64,000 bases of DNA from Pholis gunnellus (lineage: Eukaryota > Chordata > Actinopteri > Perciformes > Pholidae), in contig OU342804.1 of the NCBI GenBank assembly GCA_910591455.2, positions 12,680,133 through 12,744,132 on the forward strand, given 5' to 3'. Positions 1 through 11,679 of the stretch are shown here, one piece after another. Position numbers and translations under genes: made by a program. The notes beneath the pieces were generated by a model. It had not been told where the DNA came from, searched no databases, and saw only the letters and a program-made list of their open reading frames with translations. Position 1 is the first letter of the stretch, and each line of letters opens with the position of its first letter.

Positions 1-2003
1 AACCATTCTCCTCTGCCTAACAATGGCCACATGTATCAGAATTGAATGTGGCTTTTGATACCTATTCTGATTTAAAAATCATTGCTATAGGCATTTCCAG
101 TGGGACACCTCCAGTCTAGCCTATATGTCACTCTGATTTGTATCTCAGTGCTTACATTAACAAGGTGGCCAACACCAATGTACCATTACCTGGGTTTATG
201 AACAGTATATCACACACCTGTACTCAGCCCAGACATGGTTTTACTAAGGTGTCTGTGTTTCTTTAGCAGACGCGTCCCCAGCCAGACCCCGGTCTGACGA
301 ACATTTGGCCGGTCAGGCTAGACGTCTAGGGTGTCTGTGTGGTGGCCCGGACAGGCCAGAGACAGGAAAGAGGACTTCTAAATCAGCCAGCAATCCAAAG
401 GCCTTCCATAAATCCTCCAAATGGGCTCGGGTGGGGGACGTAAAGCACACCTGCAAGACTTATGTAAGTCTTATTAAACCATAAATTGCTAACACCAGCC
501 CCTCGCTGGAGCTGCTCTTGGCTGGAATAAATCTCAGAGAGCGTCCAGTAAGGAGAAAGAGAGAGTGAGAAGGAGAGATAAAGTGGGTGAGGGGGAGAAA
601 GATTTAGTGGAGCTTAGAAATAGTGAGAGTGTGGTGGACGTACTAAAGGTCTGACAGTTAAACATTGCTGTTTGATGATAGAGCAGACAATACTTGGCTT
701 TGATTGGAGTGAACACCGACCACATCGTCGTACCTCGTACCACAGAGACCTCAGGGTGAGGGTGTTTTCGGAAAACTTTCCAGAATGTCAAGCTCACAAG
801 ATACATTAAAAAGTTGTTATGGTAACGGCCTCAGTCTGGTCATCTTCCCCACACATTCAGGCCCTGTAAGGAGTAACTCCTCAGCAGTCACAGAGACCAC
901 TGTGAGCAACATGCGGAATATTTGTAGGAAATCAGAGTTCCTGAGCTCCTGAGCCCCGGTGAGTTCCCAACACACCCACGCTCTCCTCCCTCCCTGGTTG
1001 TGGGTCCTTGAATTAAACATCAAAGCACACAGGAGCATAGGGCCCAACTGCCATAAATAACTGTGCGCTTGGGGAGGGGAGGGGAGGATGTTCAGATAGG
1101 AAGAGAGCAGGTCACCCGATCGCTCATACACATTCTGTCAAAGCAAATTCATTTGTTCACAAAATGGGTGATGTTGTGTGAGGTTATTGATTTCCTGATG
1201 CCATCTGTCTTCTCTGAGGCTTTGGCAAGCAGGCTCTGGCACTACCAGCCTCAGGTTCCCCTGTATTAGTCTCCACAGCTCAGGTGGACAGAAGGGAGAT
1301 GTGCAGCAGGTATTGGACACTAATGGGGGATGGCTTATGTGACACTTACTCAGACACAATGATATCTGGCATGGGAGCAAAACTCACTGTTAAATATTAC
1401 TGTTATTATTTTTATTTTTTATGTCAGACTGACCTAGAATAGACCATCCCATCATCTCTAAAATATAAAAGTTGATGGTGTTAATGGTGTTCTGTGTATT
1501 ACAAGACAAGCGTATCTCTTTTTGCTCTGTTCTATTGTTGAATATGAAGCAAAGAATATATAAACAGCAACACTGTTAGTCAAAAAGGCATAGGTTTGGG
1601 AGAAAATCCATGCTGAAGGTAGTGATTAACATCTAATTTGTCACAAACACCTGCATACACAAGTTCAGGCCCACCCTCGATCTCCTCCTTTCACTAACTA
1701 GTCTAGAAGTCACAGTGTACCTCTATGTTGAGCTATGGTGTGTGGAGGGCAGGCCTTCAAACATGGGGCCCAGCTGCTGCTGTGTATTTTTGTCAGCCAA
1801 CACACACACATTGGCATCCCTTGGTGTTTGCTCTTGTGGAGGGCACATGTTACTGGGTAAATTATCATAGCGACGGTAAACAGTGTTTTTATAAGGGAAT
1901 GTAGCTTGGTTGTTATATTTGAAGTCTGTGCTTTGTATACTGCTGTGCTATTAGGACAGATTGAGGATGTTTGCGCCTGGTGTCTGCACTCCGCCCATGT
2001 GGG

Positions 2004-2005
<2 letters not shown>
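1..2005. other. Intergenic or intronic unique sequence, no gene seen
   Basis: No reading frame here resembles a known protein, and codon-like structure is absent. The stretch holds a purine-rich run at about 552-604 (GGAGAAAGAGAG-like) and a G-rich cluster at 1071-1088 made of three GGGG runs separated by single A bases plus a final GG, a typical MAZ/SP1/KLF-like binding composition. The rest is non-repetitive and moderately AT-rich. Absence of a gene is what I see; whether this is intergenic or intronic cannot be decided from the window. Confidence 0.6.

Positions 2006-2048
<43 letters not shown>
2006..2048. repeat. (AC)n microsatellite
   Basis: Forty-three bases of uninterrupted AC dinucleotide. 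It creates spurious His-Thr and Val-Cys reading frames on the two strands. Long pure arrays of this kind are usually length-polymorphic. Confidence 0.97.
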
Positions 2049-2050
<2 letters not shown>

Positions 2051-4877
2051 GACAGGCTTAGTTGTCGTTTTGAGTCTTAAATGGCTCTTTTGTTGTTTTC
2101 ATCATAAGAAAAATAAGAAAACATCACAGCCTAAGGAGTGTGTGTCAATGTCACACTCGTGTCAGTCTCAGGGTAAATGCAGATAAACAGCAACAGCAGG
2201 GGAGGAAAGACATGAGCTTCCAAATTGTAGAATAAGATTGTTATGCACTGTGAAATATGTATGTTGTGTGTTTCAATACTACTGCAGTCAATGGAGAGAC
2301 TAGCTTTTAAAGCATACTGATTTAGCATTAGACGTGAACATGACGTCTGGCAATTGCTTTACATTCAAAGCAGCTGAGTCACGATATAGCTTGATAACAA
2401 GGTAATCCGATAATGATAGAGTCAAACAGATGAATGGCTAGGAGATAAAAGACTGATGTTTTAAGGTCTTCACTTTTCAATTAAACTCATTTGAACCATG
2501 GATATGGGTCTCGTAAATTTTGCAGACACCAAGGTCTCTCTTAAGGCTCAATTGGGTGCCATCTTGGTAACACCTCCCTCCAGACAGTGAGTCTGTGACT
2601 AACACTCTGAGAGTTGAGTCTTCTAGATTTAAAGGCTTTTTTTTTTCCAAAGCTCAGACGAAATTTGTTTTCCAAATGATGACATAGGATACAAGTCTGA
2701 GGTACAACAACAATTCAATTTGACGTTATTAAAATCTCATTTCATGAAGGCATTTTTGCACAGGAACTATTGCCCCCATTGGTGTGATGTGCTGTATAAC
2801 AGTTAAGCGGCCGATGCTTTGACTGTCCAGTCACTGCAGTCATCTCAGCGTTTTAAATTTGCCCATTCTAAACTGATAGAGTGCTCCATCTCCTCTATGA
2901 ATGGAGGAAATGGAGGAAAGCAGCGAATAATGATGATGACATTTCTTTTTTCTTTTTTTTTGAGCCCCAATTACCCGCTAATGTGTGATAAAACCAGAAA
3001 AATGGACAGTCGTTATGTGTGGGGCCTTCCACAATGGCAAAATCATTCTTTCCCACCCTCCCGTTCCTTGGATGGGAATAATCATGTTTCGTCCCAAACA
3101 CCTGCGCTTCAGTTGCCCTGACCTGCCATCCAAATGAGTGCAATTAATGACAATTACCCTCCAGGTGTCACAACATAGACATTTACTGATAGGGGCCTAT
3201 CTGGAGGGAGCACGCGCTTGTCCTCCAAGTAAATATGTAATGATAACAGCTGTAACACAGTGGGGTGGAGGGGGGCACAATTGCTACCAGTGCAATCTAT
3301 TTGTATTTGCCTCTGCTCAGCACCACATTAACCAGTCCAGACAAACCAGAACGGATAGACTTGGATTTTCCCTGTGGGACACAGGGGAGTTGACTAGGTG
3401 TTGGAATTCCTGATCAGATGATTAAGGCAGATGGGGTCTAGAAATTGTTTCTGCATCGGATTAGTGGTTCGGTGATAACGCATCATTTGTTGCATTCCAC
3501 CTTAAAAGATATTTCCGGTTTTATTTTCATAGTTTTGGCCACCATTTCTGTTGGTAATAACAACATCGTACTCATCCGGGTTAACTGCTGAGACGGAATG
3601 AAGCGACAATACTTACAGGCTTTGAGGAAGCAAGACAGACTCTCTGTTGTAAACATCCTCACATATTACAGACCAACTGGCAGATTTAATTTTGACCTTA
3701 CTTTGACTACTTTTCAAAAAGCGATTATGACCAACGTTTTATGTGTGCTCACTTTTGGTTTTACTCCCGGTAAAATGTAATAATGTAGCAACATTAAAGA
3801 ACAGCTGCAATCTTTGAATACTTTGGAATCAAATATGGGCCAGAGACTGTGTGTGAATTCTGTAAATGGTAGCTGCCATATAAGCTCTTTTAGCCAATTT
3901 CCCTGTGTGAAGTGAGATTTCTCAGGTGCACAAGTCAACTTTAACCCTCCTCCTCCTGTGGGTTCACCGTCCTTTCCCTCTGAACCAGCATTAGCATAAA
4001 GGTATTAAAATGTGAATAGGAATTAATTTGGACTTTCCCCTCCATAGGAATTAATGGAAGTTTGTTCTGCCCGTACCCTCAGACGGCTTGCGCTCCTCCA
4101 CAGTCCATAAATATTAATATTAATACGGCATCGCATTTAAAGGTAGCGCTTGGCTGAAGCCGTATACAGAATATTATTAGAGATCACGATACGTTTCTCA
4201 TGAGAAGTACAGCTGAGTGAATGCATTGCCTTGCCGTTGTGATCTGTAAAATCCAATCTTCATACAGCACAAAAAGTTATTTTCAGAGAGACGGAAGATT
4301 AGCAGGGCCGAATGGCTGCTGTCTAAAGCCATTAGGCAGGTGGGGATTTTTTTTTCTACGCCGAGTTGAGAGAAGGGCCCACATCTTCTGCTCTATCAAG
4401 GTACTGATTCACAGGCGCACCACTGTAGCACTATTATCATGCCCGAGCAGATCATCTCGGCAGATAACTATTATCACCGTCTCACCGCATCGCTCCAGTC
4501 TACTCACCCACATAATACAGACCACAGAAGTTTTTGACACTCTTCCAAATCACTGCATTCACCTTCTTTCTTTTTTTGCATGGTCTTTGTCACTTTCCTG
4601 TGAGGGCTGTGTGTGGTTGTATCATCTTCAATAGTAGTGAGGTGACTGCAAAGCTGGGGCGCCCAAACCTGGGTTTGTGTAATGCACTTATGAATCATCT
4701 ATGGAAAAGGCATTTAATAGATGTTCATTTTTTAATATGCTGGAGAGTCCTTGCATGTCGTTTGAGCCCCTTTTGTCCATTTCTTTCGCTGTCTGACTGA
4801 TAGTTGCATCAGTTTGTGAATACACTACTGTTGTTGTTTTGATTCAATCTCTGTAGAATTGTCTGAAACAAAGGTGT
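2049..4877. other. Unique non-coding stretch, no gene seen
   Basis: No recognisable coding sequence. Contents are short homopolymer runs (T-run near 2638-2647), AT-rich unique DNA, and, from about 3985 on, a denser block described separately as a candidate regulatory element. A miR-30-like 13-base match near 3648 has no matching hairpin arm and was rejected. Confidence 0.55.
3985..4530. promoter_or_regulatory. Candidate regulatory (conserved non-coding-like) block
   Basis: Seen: non-repetitive sequence with repeated homeodomain-type cores (ATTAAT, AATTAAT, ATTAGC), a CATAAATATTAATATTAAT run, and an exact 12-base direct repeat ATAGGAATTAAT at 4016-4027 and 4044-4055, 28 bp apart. Two equal sites spaced near three helical turns would place two bound factors on the same face of DNA. 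Inferred: this composition resembles the conserved non-coding elements of vertebrate developmental gene deserts. No conservation data were available, so this is a candidate only. Confidence 0.28.
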
Positions 4878-4896
4878 GGGGGGGGGGGGGGGGGGG
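4878..4896 (+). repeat. Poly-G run, 19 bases
   Basis: Nineteen consecutive G followed by AGG. Homopolymers of this length are prone to length error in sequencing, so the exact length is uncertain. Confidence 0.9.
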
Positions 4897-5601
4897 AGGT
4901 TGTGTCAAAATATTCAGCAGGTCCTCTCCTCTCCTCTGTCTTCCAGCTTGAGGAGTGCTGATCCTGACAGGTTACAGTGGGCAAGGTGAGACATGTTAGT
5001 GCTGAGTCCAGTGAAGGAGGGAGGACAGAGCTGGCTTCAAAGCCCCAGTGTGTGGGTGAAAGCTGCATGCTGCCACCCCAGCAAACTCAGTCAACAGTAC
5101 CCACCTTTAATCTTTGCTCTGTAATCTTTACTCCTCTCACATTTAGTCAATACTCTCACTTTGTTCTTGGAGGAAGTAGGGTGTGAGGCTGAGAATGTGT
5201 AACGTAAAAGAAAAGAAAAGCACAACACAATACACAAATCAATTACCAAGGGTAGAGTGGGTATGGCCAGCTTGACGTAAGGTCAATACCATTTACATGC
5301 TGAATGATAATAGGCCCAGGCATGTTTCTTTTAAATGCTAAGTGTTGGGAAAAGGTGATAATTCTGTTGACAAGAGCACAATGCAAGTACTACACAGAGA
5401 GAACCATGAGGTAATTGTGTACAGAGCTGAGCAGCCAACATCAAATTTAAAGGAGCAAAAGCAAATATTGAAAGTGTTGTTCCATATAAATGCTTAGCAA
5501 CTTAAATTTGTAACTGTCCAATAATAATGCAAACCAAGCAATACCTGTTTTTAACAAAACATCGGTGAACTACCTCAATCTCTACTACCAGCCTGTGTTG
5601 C
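4897..5601. other. Unique stretch with one exon-like signal
   Basis: No recognised gene. It begins with a pyrimidine-rich segment (TCCTCTCCTCTCC at about 4922-4940) leading into a consensus 3' splice signal, with a consensus 5' splice signal 39 bases later (reported as a finding at 4947-4985). The remainder is AT-rich with an (AAAAG)3-like run near 5206-5220. Confidence 0.5.
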
Positions 5602-5625
5602 GGGGGGGGGGGGGGGGGGGGGGGG
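5602..5625 (+). repeat. Poly-G run, 24 bases
   Basis: Twenty-four consecutive G followed by CGGCG. It lies only about 700 bp from another 19-base G run in the same orientation. The length may be mis-called. Confidence 0.9.
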
Positions 5626-5779
5626 CGGCGTGCATGTTGTGGTAAACTCTGCGATCTGGGGTTATATTCGTGCATCAAGTCATTCCTGTAGCGGGCTGGT
5701 CCGGGTCGGAACACTCCCCCTCTGAGAGCCCTCTCATCAAGCCAGCCTCTCCTCTGCCGCCCTCTTCCCCACAATCCCC

Positions 5780-6640
5780 ATAAACTCTCATAATTGCCAC
5801 ATTAAACTTGAGTTTATTATTTTTCTCCAGGTGCAGGTGTGCAGATGATATGAGCCCCAGGTTGCATTTACATACAAATTGAAGGTTTTTATTAATCAGG
5901 CAGGCACCAGGAATCAAACGGCAACACTCCATCAGCCCTTTAAATACATTTGGTGACATTTTTACCCGGCATTAGCATGATAGGGCAAGCGGAGTATAAT
6001 GTACCAATGATTGCTTTTCCATTGAAAGCACAAACGGTTTCATTTTTCCTGTCATCTCAAATAAGTGTTAAAGAGGGTTTGGAGGCTATTGTGCGAGTGC
6101 CGTATGCTGGGGACTTGGGACCGCTGATGGCCATATTAAATAACCATTAGTGCCTGAGCTTAGATCATTGTGGCATCCGCCTCCTCTGAATTTATCCTGT
6201 GATTTCAAATGAAGGCAAGCTGTGCCAGCTTTCATAAAGTGCTCCAGCCCTCTCCATTTTTCCTCAAACTAAATGCATTACAACGGTAATTTTGTGACTG
6301 TTAAGATAACTAGCGTTAACAAGCACTTAATTAAAATGTACAATAAATAGCCGTCTGCAGCCTTATCTCCCCTCCAGAGCGACGCTGGTAGGAGGCTCCA
6401 ATGCTCAGGCCGGCTGTTCCCCAGCTCGTTTGCAGATTAATTGCTTTTCTGTCTGGCGAAGCCTGCCTCTTCTGCAGCCAGATCGTAAATAGCCAGATAG
6501 GGAGTTTATCAATCAGGGCTCTCTACCTCACTGATCTCCCCCACACAGCCCTGTCTGTCTGACTGTCTGTCTGTATGCACATCTCCCGCTATCAAACAGA
6601 CTCCCCATAAATAAACTTCCAGGAGCTTCTTGTCTTGTAC
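5780..6640. promoter_or_regulatory. Candidate regulatory (conserved non-coding-like) block
   Basis: A long non-repetitive block alternating AT-rich motif clusters with GC-rich cores. Visible cores include TATTAATCAG near 5890, CATTAGCATGATAG near 5970, CCATATTAAATAACCATTAG near 6129, CACTTAATTAAAATG near 6324 (NK-class and paired/LIM homeodomain-type core) and TTTATCAATCAG near 6506. There is no microsatellite or transposon in the block. The pattern fits a developmental enhancer cluster, but this is inference from motif density, which also arises by chance in AT-rich DNA. Confidence 0.3.
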
Positions 6641-9399
6641 CTTGAATTAGTGAATGGCTTTTATTTTCAGTGTGGTTGCATGTGCATGTTTATTCTTGTG
6701 TATTGTACAGTATGTCTCTATAAATTCATGGACAAGTGATTAAGCATACACCTTATTCGGTCCCAGTCTGCTCTGTATAGACTTTTACATCACAGGTATC
6801 TGTGTTAGCAATGAAACAAATGGAACTTTGTTGATACAGGACTCATGTTTATGAAACCTTTGCTGACACCATATTTATGTCTGCAGGCTTATAACTACTT
6901 TACGGCAGTGCATTTTGTGCCAGTTTATGTCTAAACTGGTGCGTTCAAATGGGCCTTGAGTGTATCGCGGAGGTCAATCAAACACAAGCCGTACATAAAA
7001 GTAGCCAGGGGTTGTGTGAGACAGGACAGAAGCGAACAGAGAGTATTTACAGTAATAAAAGTTAACAGCAGTCAGCCCCTTGGGATCGCATTACTCCTCA
7101 GACATGTGGCTGCGGCTCTCTCCTCACAGCTTTATGGACTTAGGCCCACGGTAAGCAACCATCAAACCCCCCCTTGTTTTTCAAAGGGAAGAAAAGAAAA
7201 CACGTAAAAGCAAACTTGCCTGCACGTAGCCTGCTGCCCCCCCCCCCTCCACTGAAGCTCCCTCTCCTCTGCCGGTGTCCCACCCTTAACCTCTGGATGA
7301 TAAATCTGCCTACAGAAGCTGTGAGGGGGAAGCTCCTCATGCTGGAAGACCCCCATGTGTCCTCCATGACACATCCTGTTTGTGTAGTCAAGGCTTCAGC
7401 CAGTGATCTTTACAGTCATAATTCACGTAAACGACAACACTTGCTCCCTTACTATTTTTATATCCGTACACTTTAGTATTATAGTTTGTTATAGCCACAA
7501 GGGATGCATTATTTTTACATTTAAGGGTGTAAAACCTGCTAATCTATCCACTAAGCTAAACAAAATAGAACAGAATAAGCGCTCATACTCAGTCAACACA
7601 TAAAGATTATTTTAATATTGCAAGCTGCGAAGCTTTCATTACCATATTTATTATTAGATTATTTTGCAGTCACACTGACAACAGTCTGCTGTAAATTAGT
7701 AAAGTAATGTCAAAATGTCCTTTTCCTTTTGCAACTCAAGTCAGTTGAAGAAACATTGATTTTCCAGGCAGGTTTAAACAAACATATCCATGTGCTTGTC
7801 ACGCAGATTTCCCACAATGGGAAGGGTAATTGTTGTGTTTCCACAGTTTCTCTTCAATCTTGACTGACTGAAGGAAATTGGAAATGATGATTGTGTAGCG
7901 GCTGAAACTCTGTTTTGACAATGTAACACCCTGTCAGGGGCCTGTGGGGCCTTTCAGGGCTCTCTGTTCATATTTTTCTGTGTGACGTGACTGTCAAATC
8001 TGTGAGCAAGTTATGCAAAAAGCTGGAGTAGTAGCCACGCAAATGTTCCTGCTGTATCCCGGTGGTACCCTGTTAAGGGAGAGTGGGGACATTCATGGTG
8101 GTCTGACGGCCTGTGGGGCTGTCTGAAGGCAGATTAGGGGAGCAGCCATTTGACAGTGATGCTACAGTTATCAGACCCACTTTAGCCGGAGTGATTTATA
8201 ATGTGAGAACATGATGAATGTAGTTCCAAGCAAGGTAGGGAGTGGATGGGAACCAGCTGAAAGGAGAAGGGGAAAGTATATGGATCTGTCAACTTTGGCC
8301 TGTGGAGTGGAAGCATCCCAACAGGGGGAAAAAACGGACAACAACACGGAAACTGTGATCACAGGAGCAGGGCATCCTGCACCCTCAACCTTGCCAGTCG
8401 TAAATCAGCTTGTGCAGGCCTCTTTGCCCTTTGGCCCATGCTCCTGCCTGTCTTCACCTTTGTATATCACAAAAAGACTCATGTTCTCACCTAATATCTG
8501 AACGTTTTGTAATATGGTTTCTGTATCTGTATTTCTGCCTGTTGTTACCCTTTAAAAGTTTTCCCTGACCTGATTCCAACTTTAACAACATGTAAGGGAA
8601 GTGCTGTTCATCTCATGCATTCATTTCCAAGCCAGAATACTGTATGTGCTACTTTGGCCAATTCCATCCCTTCTTATCGTGACCCTCTGTTGTGACAGCC
8701 ACAGCAGATACAATCAATACATATATCAACAGTGGCCTAAGTGGGTCAACAGAGAAAGATAACACATCTTTCAGGGAGCTGCAGTGGCCACAGGAGAGTT
8801 TATGTAAAACAAAGGGCTATTGTGAAAGAGTTTGCTCAAGTTTTTTTCGTTATTGTTTAGACCTTGGAGAGGAAATTAAGTTATAAATGGAAGTTGCATT
8901 TCCATATACACAGACAACCACACACAGACTCATACATCCATATCTGCTACGCCTCAGAGTGAGTCACCTGTCACTTTGCAGGTGCTGTCTATGCATGATT
9001 TGTGTGGTCAGGCTCCTGTATAAATCCCCATGGTCTCCAGCGACAGTAATTCAACACAGCGTATATTTTCCATAAATAATTTGCTGCTCATTGATTTCCA
9101 ATGCGGGAGGAGAAATATGCCGGATACACCTCAAGGGGCTGTGGATGTATCTGGTGCTCACTTTTGTGGTCAAAGTTGTGACAGCTAGAAGCCCATATGT
9201 TGTGATCAAAAGATCCAAATTTATTGTCCTTTGGAGGCCCATTTGTCACGATTGAGGTCATCAAACACAGTTTGGTGTACAGTAGGGCCACCGTTTGTGT
9301 GTGTGTTGTTTAGGAATACAATTTGGGGTGCAGGATAAACAAGAACTTTTGCTTAGGAAACATGCGATATGCTCTTGGTTTGTTTGGATTTTAGAAACA

Positions 9400-9440
9400 C
9401 TGTCTCACATCATGTGTTTCAAACACATGATGTGAGACAG
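9400..9440. repeat. Perfect inverted repeat, 20-bp arms with 1-nt centre
   Basis: Bases 9400-9419 are the exact reverse complement of 9421-9440, with a single C (9420) between. The left arm begins CTGTCTCACATC and the right arm ends GATGTGAGACAG. A shorter alternative pairing also exists: GAAACAC at 9394-9400 with GTGTTTC at 9414-9420. The near-zero spacer favours cruciform DNA or an origin by replication template switching over a functional RNA hairpin, because a microRNA precursor needs a larger loop. Confidence 0.93.
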
Positions 9441-10286
9441 ACAGCCACTCAATTCTGTCCATGAATTAGACTAACTTCATTTTTAAAATTGATTATTAAA
9501 AAGTTATTTTTGCCAGTGAAGCCAGCATTCAGACACAAAAACGCAAAGAACTAATACAATGTGAAGACGTTAGTTTAGGAGATGGAGATGCAATACATTT
9601 CGGGAAGTCTAGTTTGACGAATGCATCCATGAGTTTGAAATCTTAACAAACACCAAAAACAATGCACCCTACACTAAAATACTAGGAGGCAGAGAGGGGA
9701 CCTACACTGCTCCCCTTGCAGCACTGTTATAAATGTAGAAACACAAGGATGTAGGGCACAGTTATGCTCCAATTGAAGCTCATCAAGTGGTGGAACACCT
9801 TTCTGACATTGGATTTGGAGGGTAACTATCAATATGCTATAATGATGGGGATGTTTGTCAGTTATTGTTTATTATTTTTTTTTACATTTAGATATTTGTT
9901 AAATATTTGTATGTAACTACTATTATTATAGTTATATAGTTATAGTTTTTTGTATAGGAAACTATTTATTCAGTTGCACCCCTAAAAGCTAGTCCACTCA
10001 AGACTCAACTGACCAGTGGACCTAGACCAGGTTAATTAACAGACACCAAAGGATGAAGCCCCCCCCTGTACAGGCAGAGGGCAGGCTATACGTCTGCGAC
10101 TGTGATTTGGTGTGGCCATTTCGTTGCAGTGTCACCTTCTGACTGATCAAGTTGTTGATTGGGGTGTTTGCTGGCAGCTCAGAAAGAGAAGGCAGGAATT
10201 GATGAGGTTTAATTGGTCTGTCTCCTGTCAGCTGTCATTAGTTCCTCATTTAACACTATCTGATGGTGTGAGTCTATTGCACAGAG

Positions 10287-10288
<2 letters not shown>

Positions 10289-10329
<41 letters not shown>
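10289..10329. repeat. (GT)n microsatellite
   Basis: Forty-one bases of GT, followed by an interrupted tail (GCGTATGTGTGT) to about 10341. Source of a false Val-Cys reading frame. Confidence 0.96.
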
Positions 10330-10332
<3 letters not shown>

Positions 10333-10341
10333 ATGTGTGTT

Positions 10342-11642
10342 TGGTGGGGGGTGAGGTTATTGAATCTAAGTGTTATCTTGGCTCACCTTGGGGTGTGGTT
10401 CCTTTGTGATCAATAGAGTGAAATCCCACCAGGACCCAAATTCAACTGTATTTCCCAGCACACTTCTGGCTTGTGTGGGGACACAAAACATTGTGTAGAC
10501 TTCTTTATATTGTTAAAATAACAAAAATTGATATGTTTCAACTCTTGGTCCGAGTTAAAAGATGAACTTTCAGAAAAGATTGACTCAGAGGATTGCAATT
10601 GTTGGAGCACATTCAGTATGTTTTGAGATGAGTGATGAGACTAAGGGCATAATTATAATAATTAATGGTTATCATCATTGCCATCTTTATGTTGCAATAC
10701 GACAAAGAGTCTGTCAAAACCACTTGGTAATCATGATGCTATATTGTTAGCACAAATTAGCATGTGTGGATGCCCATACCTCCCATCATGCCTTGCACTG
10801 TGAGTGACAGCTGTAAGACGCCTTCGACATGGGAGTGTGAATTGGTGTGGACGTGGCGGCAAGCTGTGGAATTCTCCACTGCTGCTTGCTGATGATTCTC
10901 CGAGGGCTTGGGTGTCACTCCAGTGATGGCCTAAGAGCCATTAATTTTAGCCTCTGGAGTGGCTGTCGTAACAAGATCCCACACCCCCCTTCCTCACAGC
11001 GAGGCTCCTAAATATACATTTATTTTCGGAGGGAGTCCCCCTCGTCAGGATATGATGGATGTTGACTAATCGGATGGCGTGCAAGTGTATGTCCACAGTC
11101 AGGCCCTTCTACTTTGAGTGGTTGGTATAAATCTCTGCAAGGGCGCTTTGTTGGGGTCTTGTCTTTGGTAAGGATCTTGGAGATATGATACTCTGTGCTG
11201 TTGCTGCCCGAGTGGGTCTATCTTAAGACTCCACATGGAGGTCTGGCATTCAACTAAGTCTCTATGGGTTTGAGGGCAGGCAGCATGAGGGCTGGCCTAC
11301 AGTTACTCCAAGAGACACTCACCATGTGCCTCTCATCTATTCTTGCCTCTGGATGGCATGGACCCACGCACATATCCAGATAAGCAGTTCTCTCACTTGG
11401 CTTTGACGTTGGTGCAAAAATTACATTTGTCATTCATTTGCTGAGCACGGATGCTGACTGGGGTAACCATCATTACGATATCTCCAGATATCTGTTACCA
11501 GGACAAATCAGATGTGTATCTGCACTGTGTTTTATCCGTGTGTGAGCATGTAAGGTGCACATACAGTATAGAGTCTTTGCCTTTCTAAAGAACAGATCCC
11601 CTCTGACAGGCTGCTTCCTCCTGCGACTGGGTGCTGGATGCA
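10342..11642. other. Unique non-coding stretch, no gene seen
   Basis: No gene recognised. The middle part (about 10780-11060) is GC-balanced and motif-rich and is listed separately as a candidate regulatory block. The rest has no repeat or RNA structure that I can support. Confidence 0.55.
10780..11060. promoter_or_regulatory. Candidate regulatory block with MEIS/TGIF-like site
   Basis: Contains TGACAGCTGT near 10805, which overlaps a TALE-class TGACAG core and an E-box CAGCTG. Also contains GCCATTAATTTTAGCC near 10937 and CCTAAATATACATTTATTTTCGG near 11007. Non-repetitive with mixed AT and GC blocks. Inference of enhancer function rests on motifs only. Confidence 0.25.
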
Positions 11643-11679
11643 GGGTGGGTTGGGGGGTTGGGGGGTTGGGGGGGGGGGG
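11643..11679 (+). repeat. G-quadruplex-forming G-rich tract
   Basis: The tract reads G3-T-G3-TT-G6-TT-G6-TT-G12, giving five or more G-runs of at least three with loops of one or two bases. This satisfies the standard G3+N1-7 quadruplex rule with very short loops, the type expected to fold most stably in vitro. The complementary strand is C-rich and could form an i-motif. Confidence 0.9.

Larger units (their letters stand above)
5626..10288. other. Unique non-coding stretch, no gene seen
   Basis: No recognisable coding sequence in 4.7 kb on either strand; the open frames are under 100 codons, lack family resemblance and overlap each other. The stretch includes a candidate regulatory block at about 5780-6640, a C-run at 7237-7247, AT-rich sequence at 7600-7700 and 9870-9970, and the perfect palindrome at 9400-9440. 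Confidence 0.55.

Noticed and set aside
1710..2186. Open frames with Val-Cys or His-Thr repeats
   Set aside because: They run through an (AC)n microsatellite; the same happens at 10.3, 13.1, 18.3, 28.6, 37.2 and 52.2 kb.
3646..3680. TGTAAACATCCTC, identical to the first 13 bases of miR-30
   Set aside because: The rest of the mature sequence does not match and no complementary arm lies within hairpin distance on either side.
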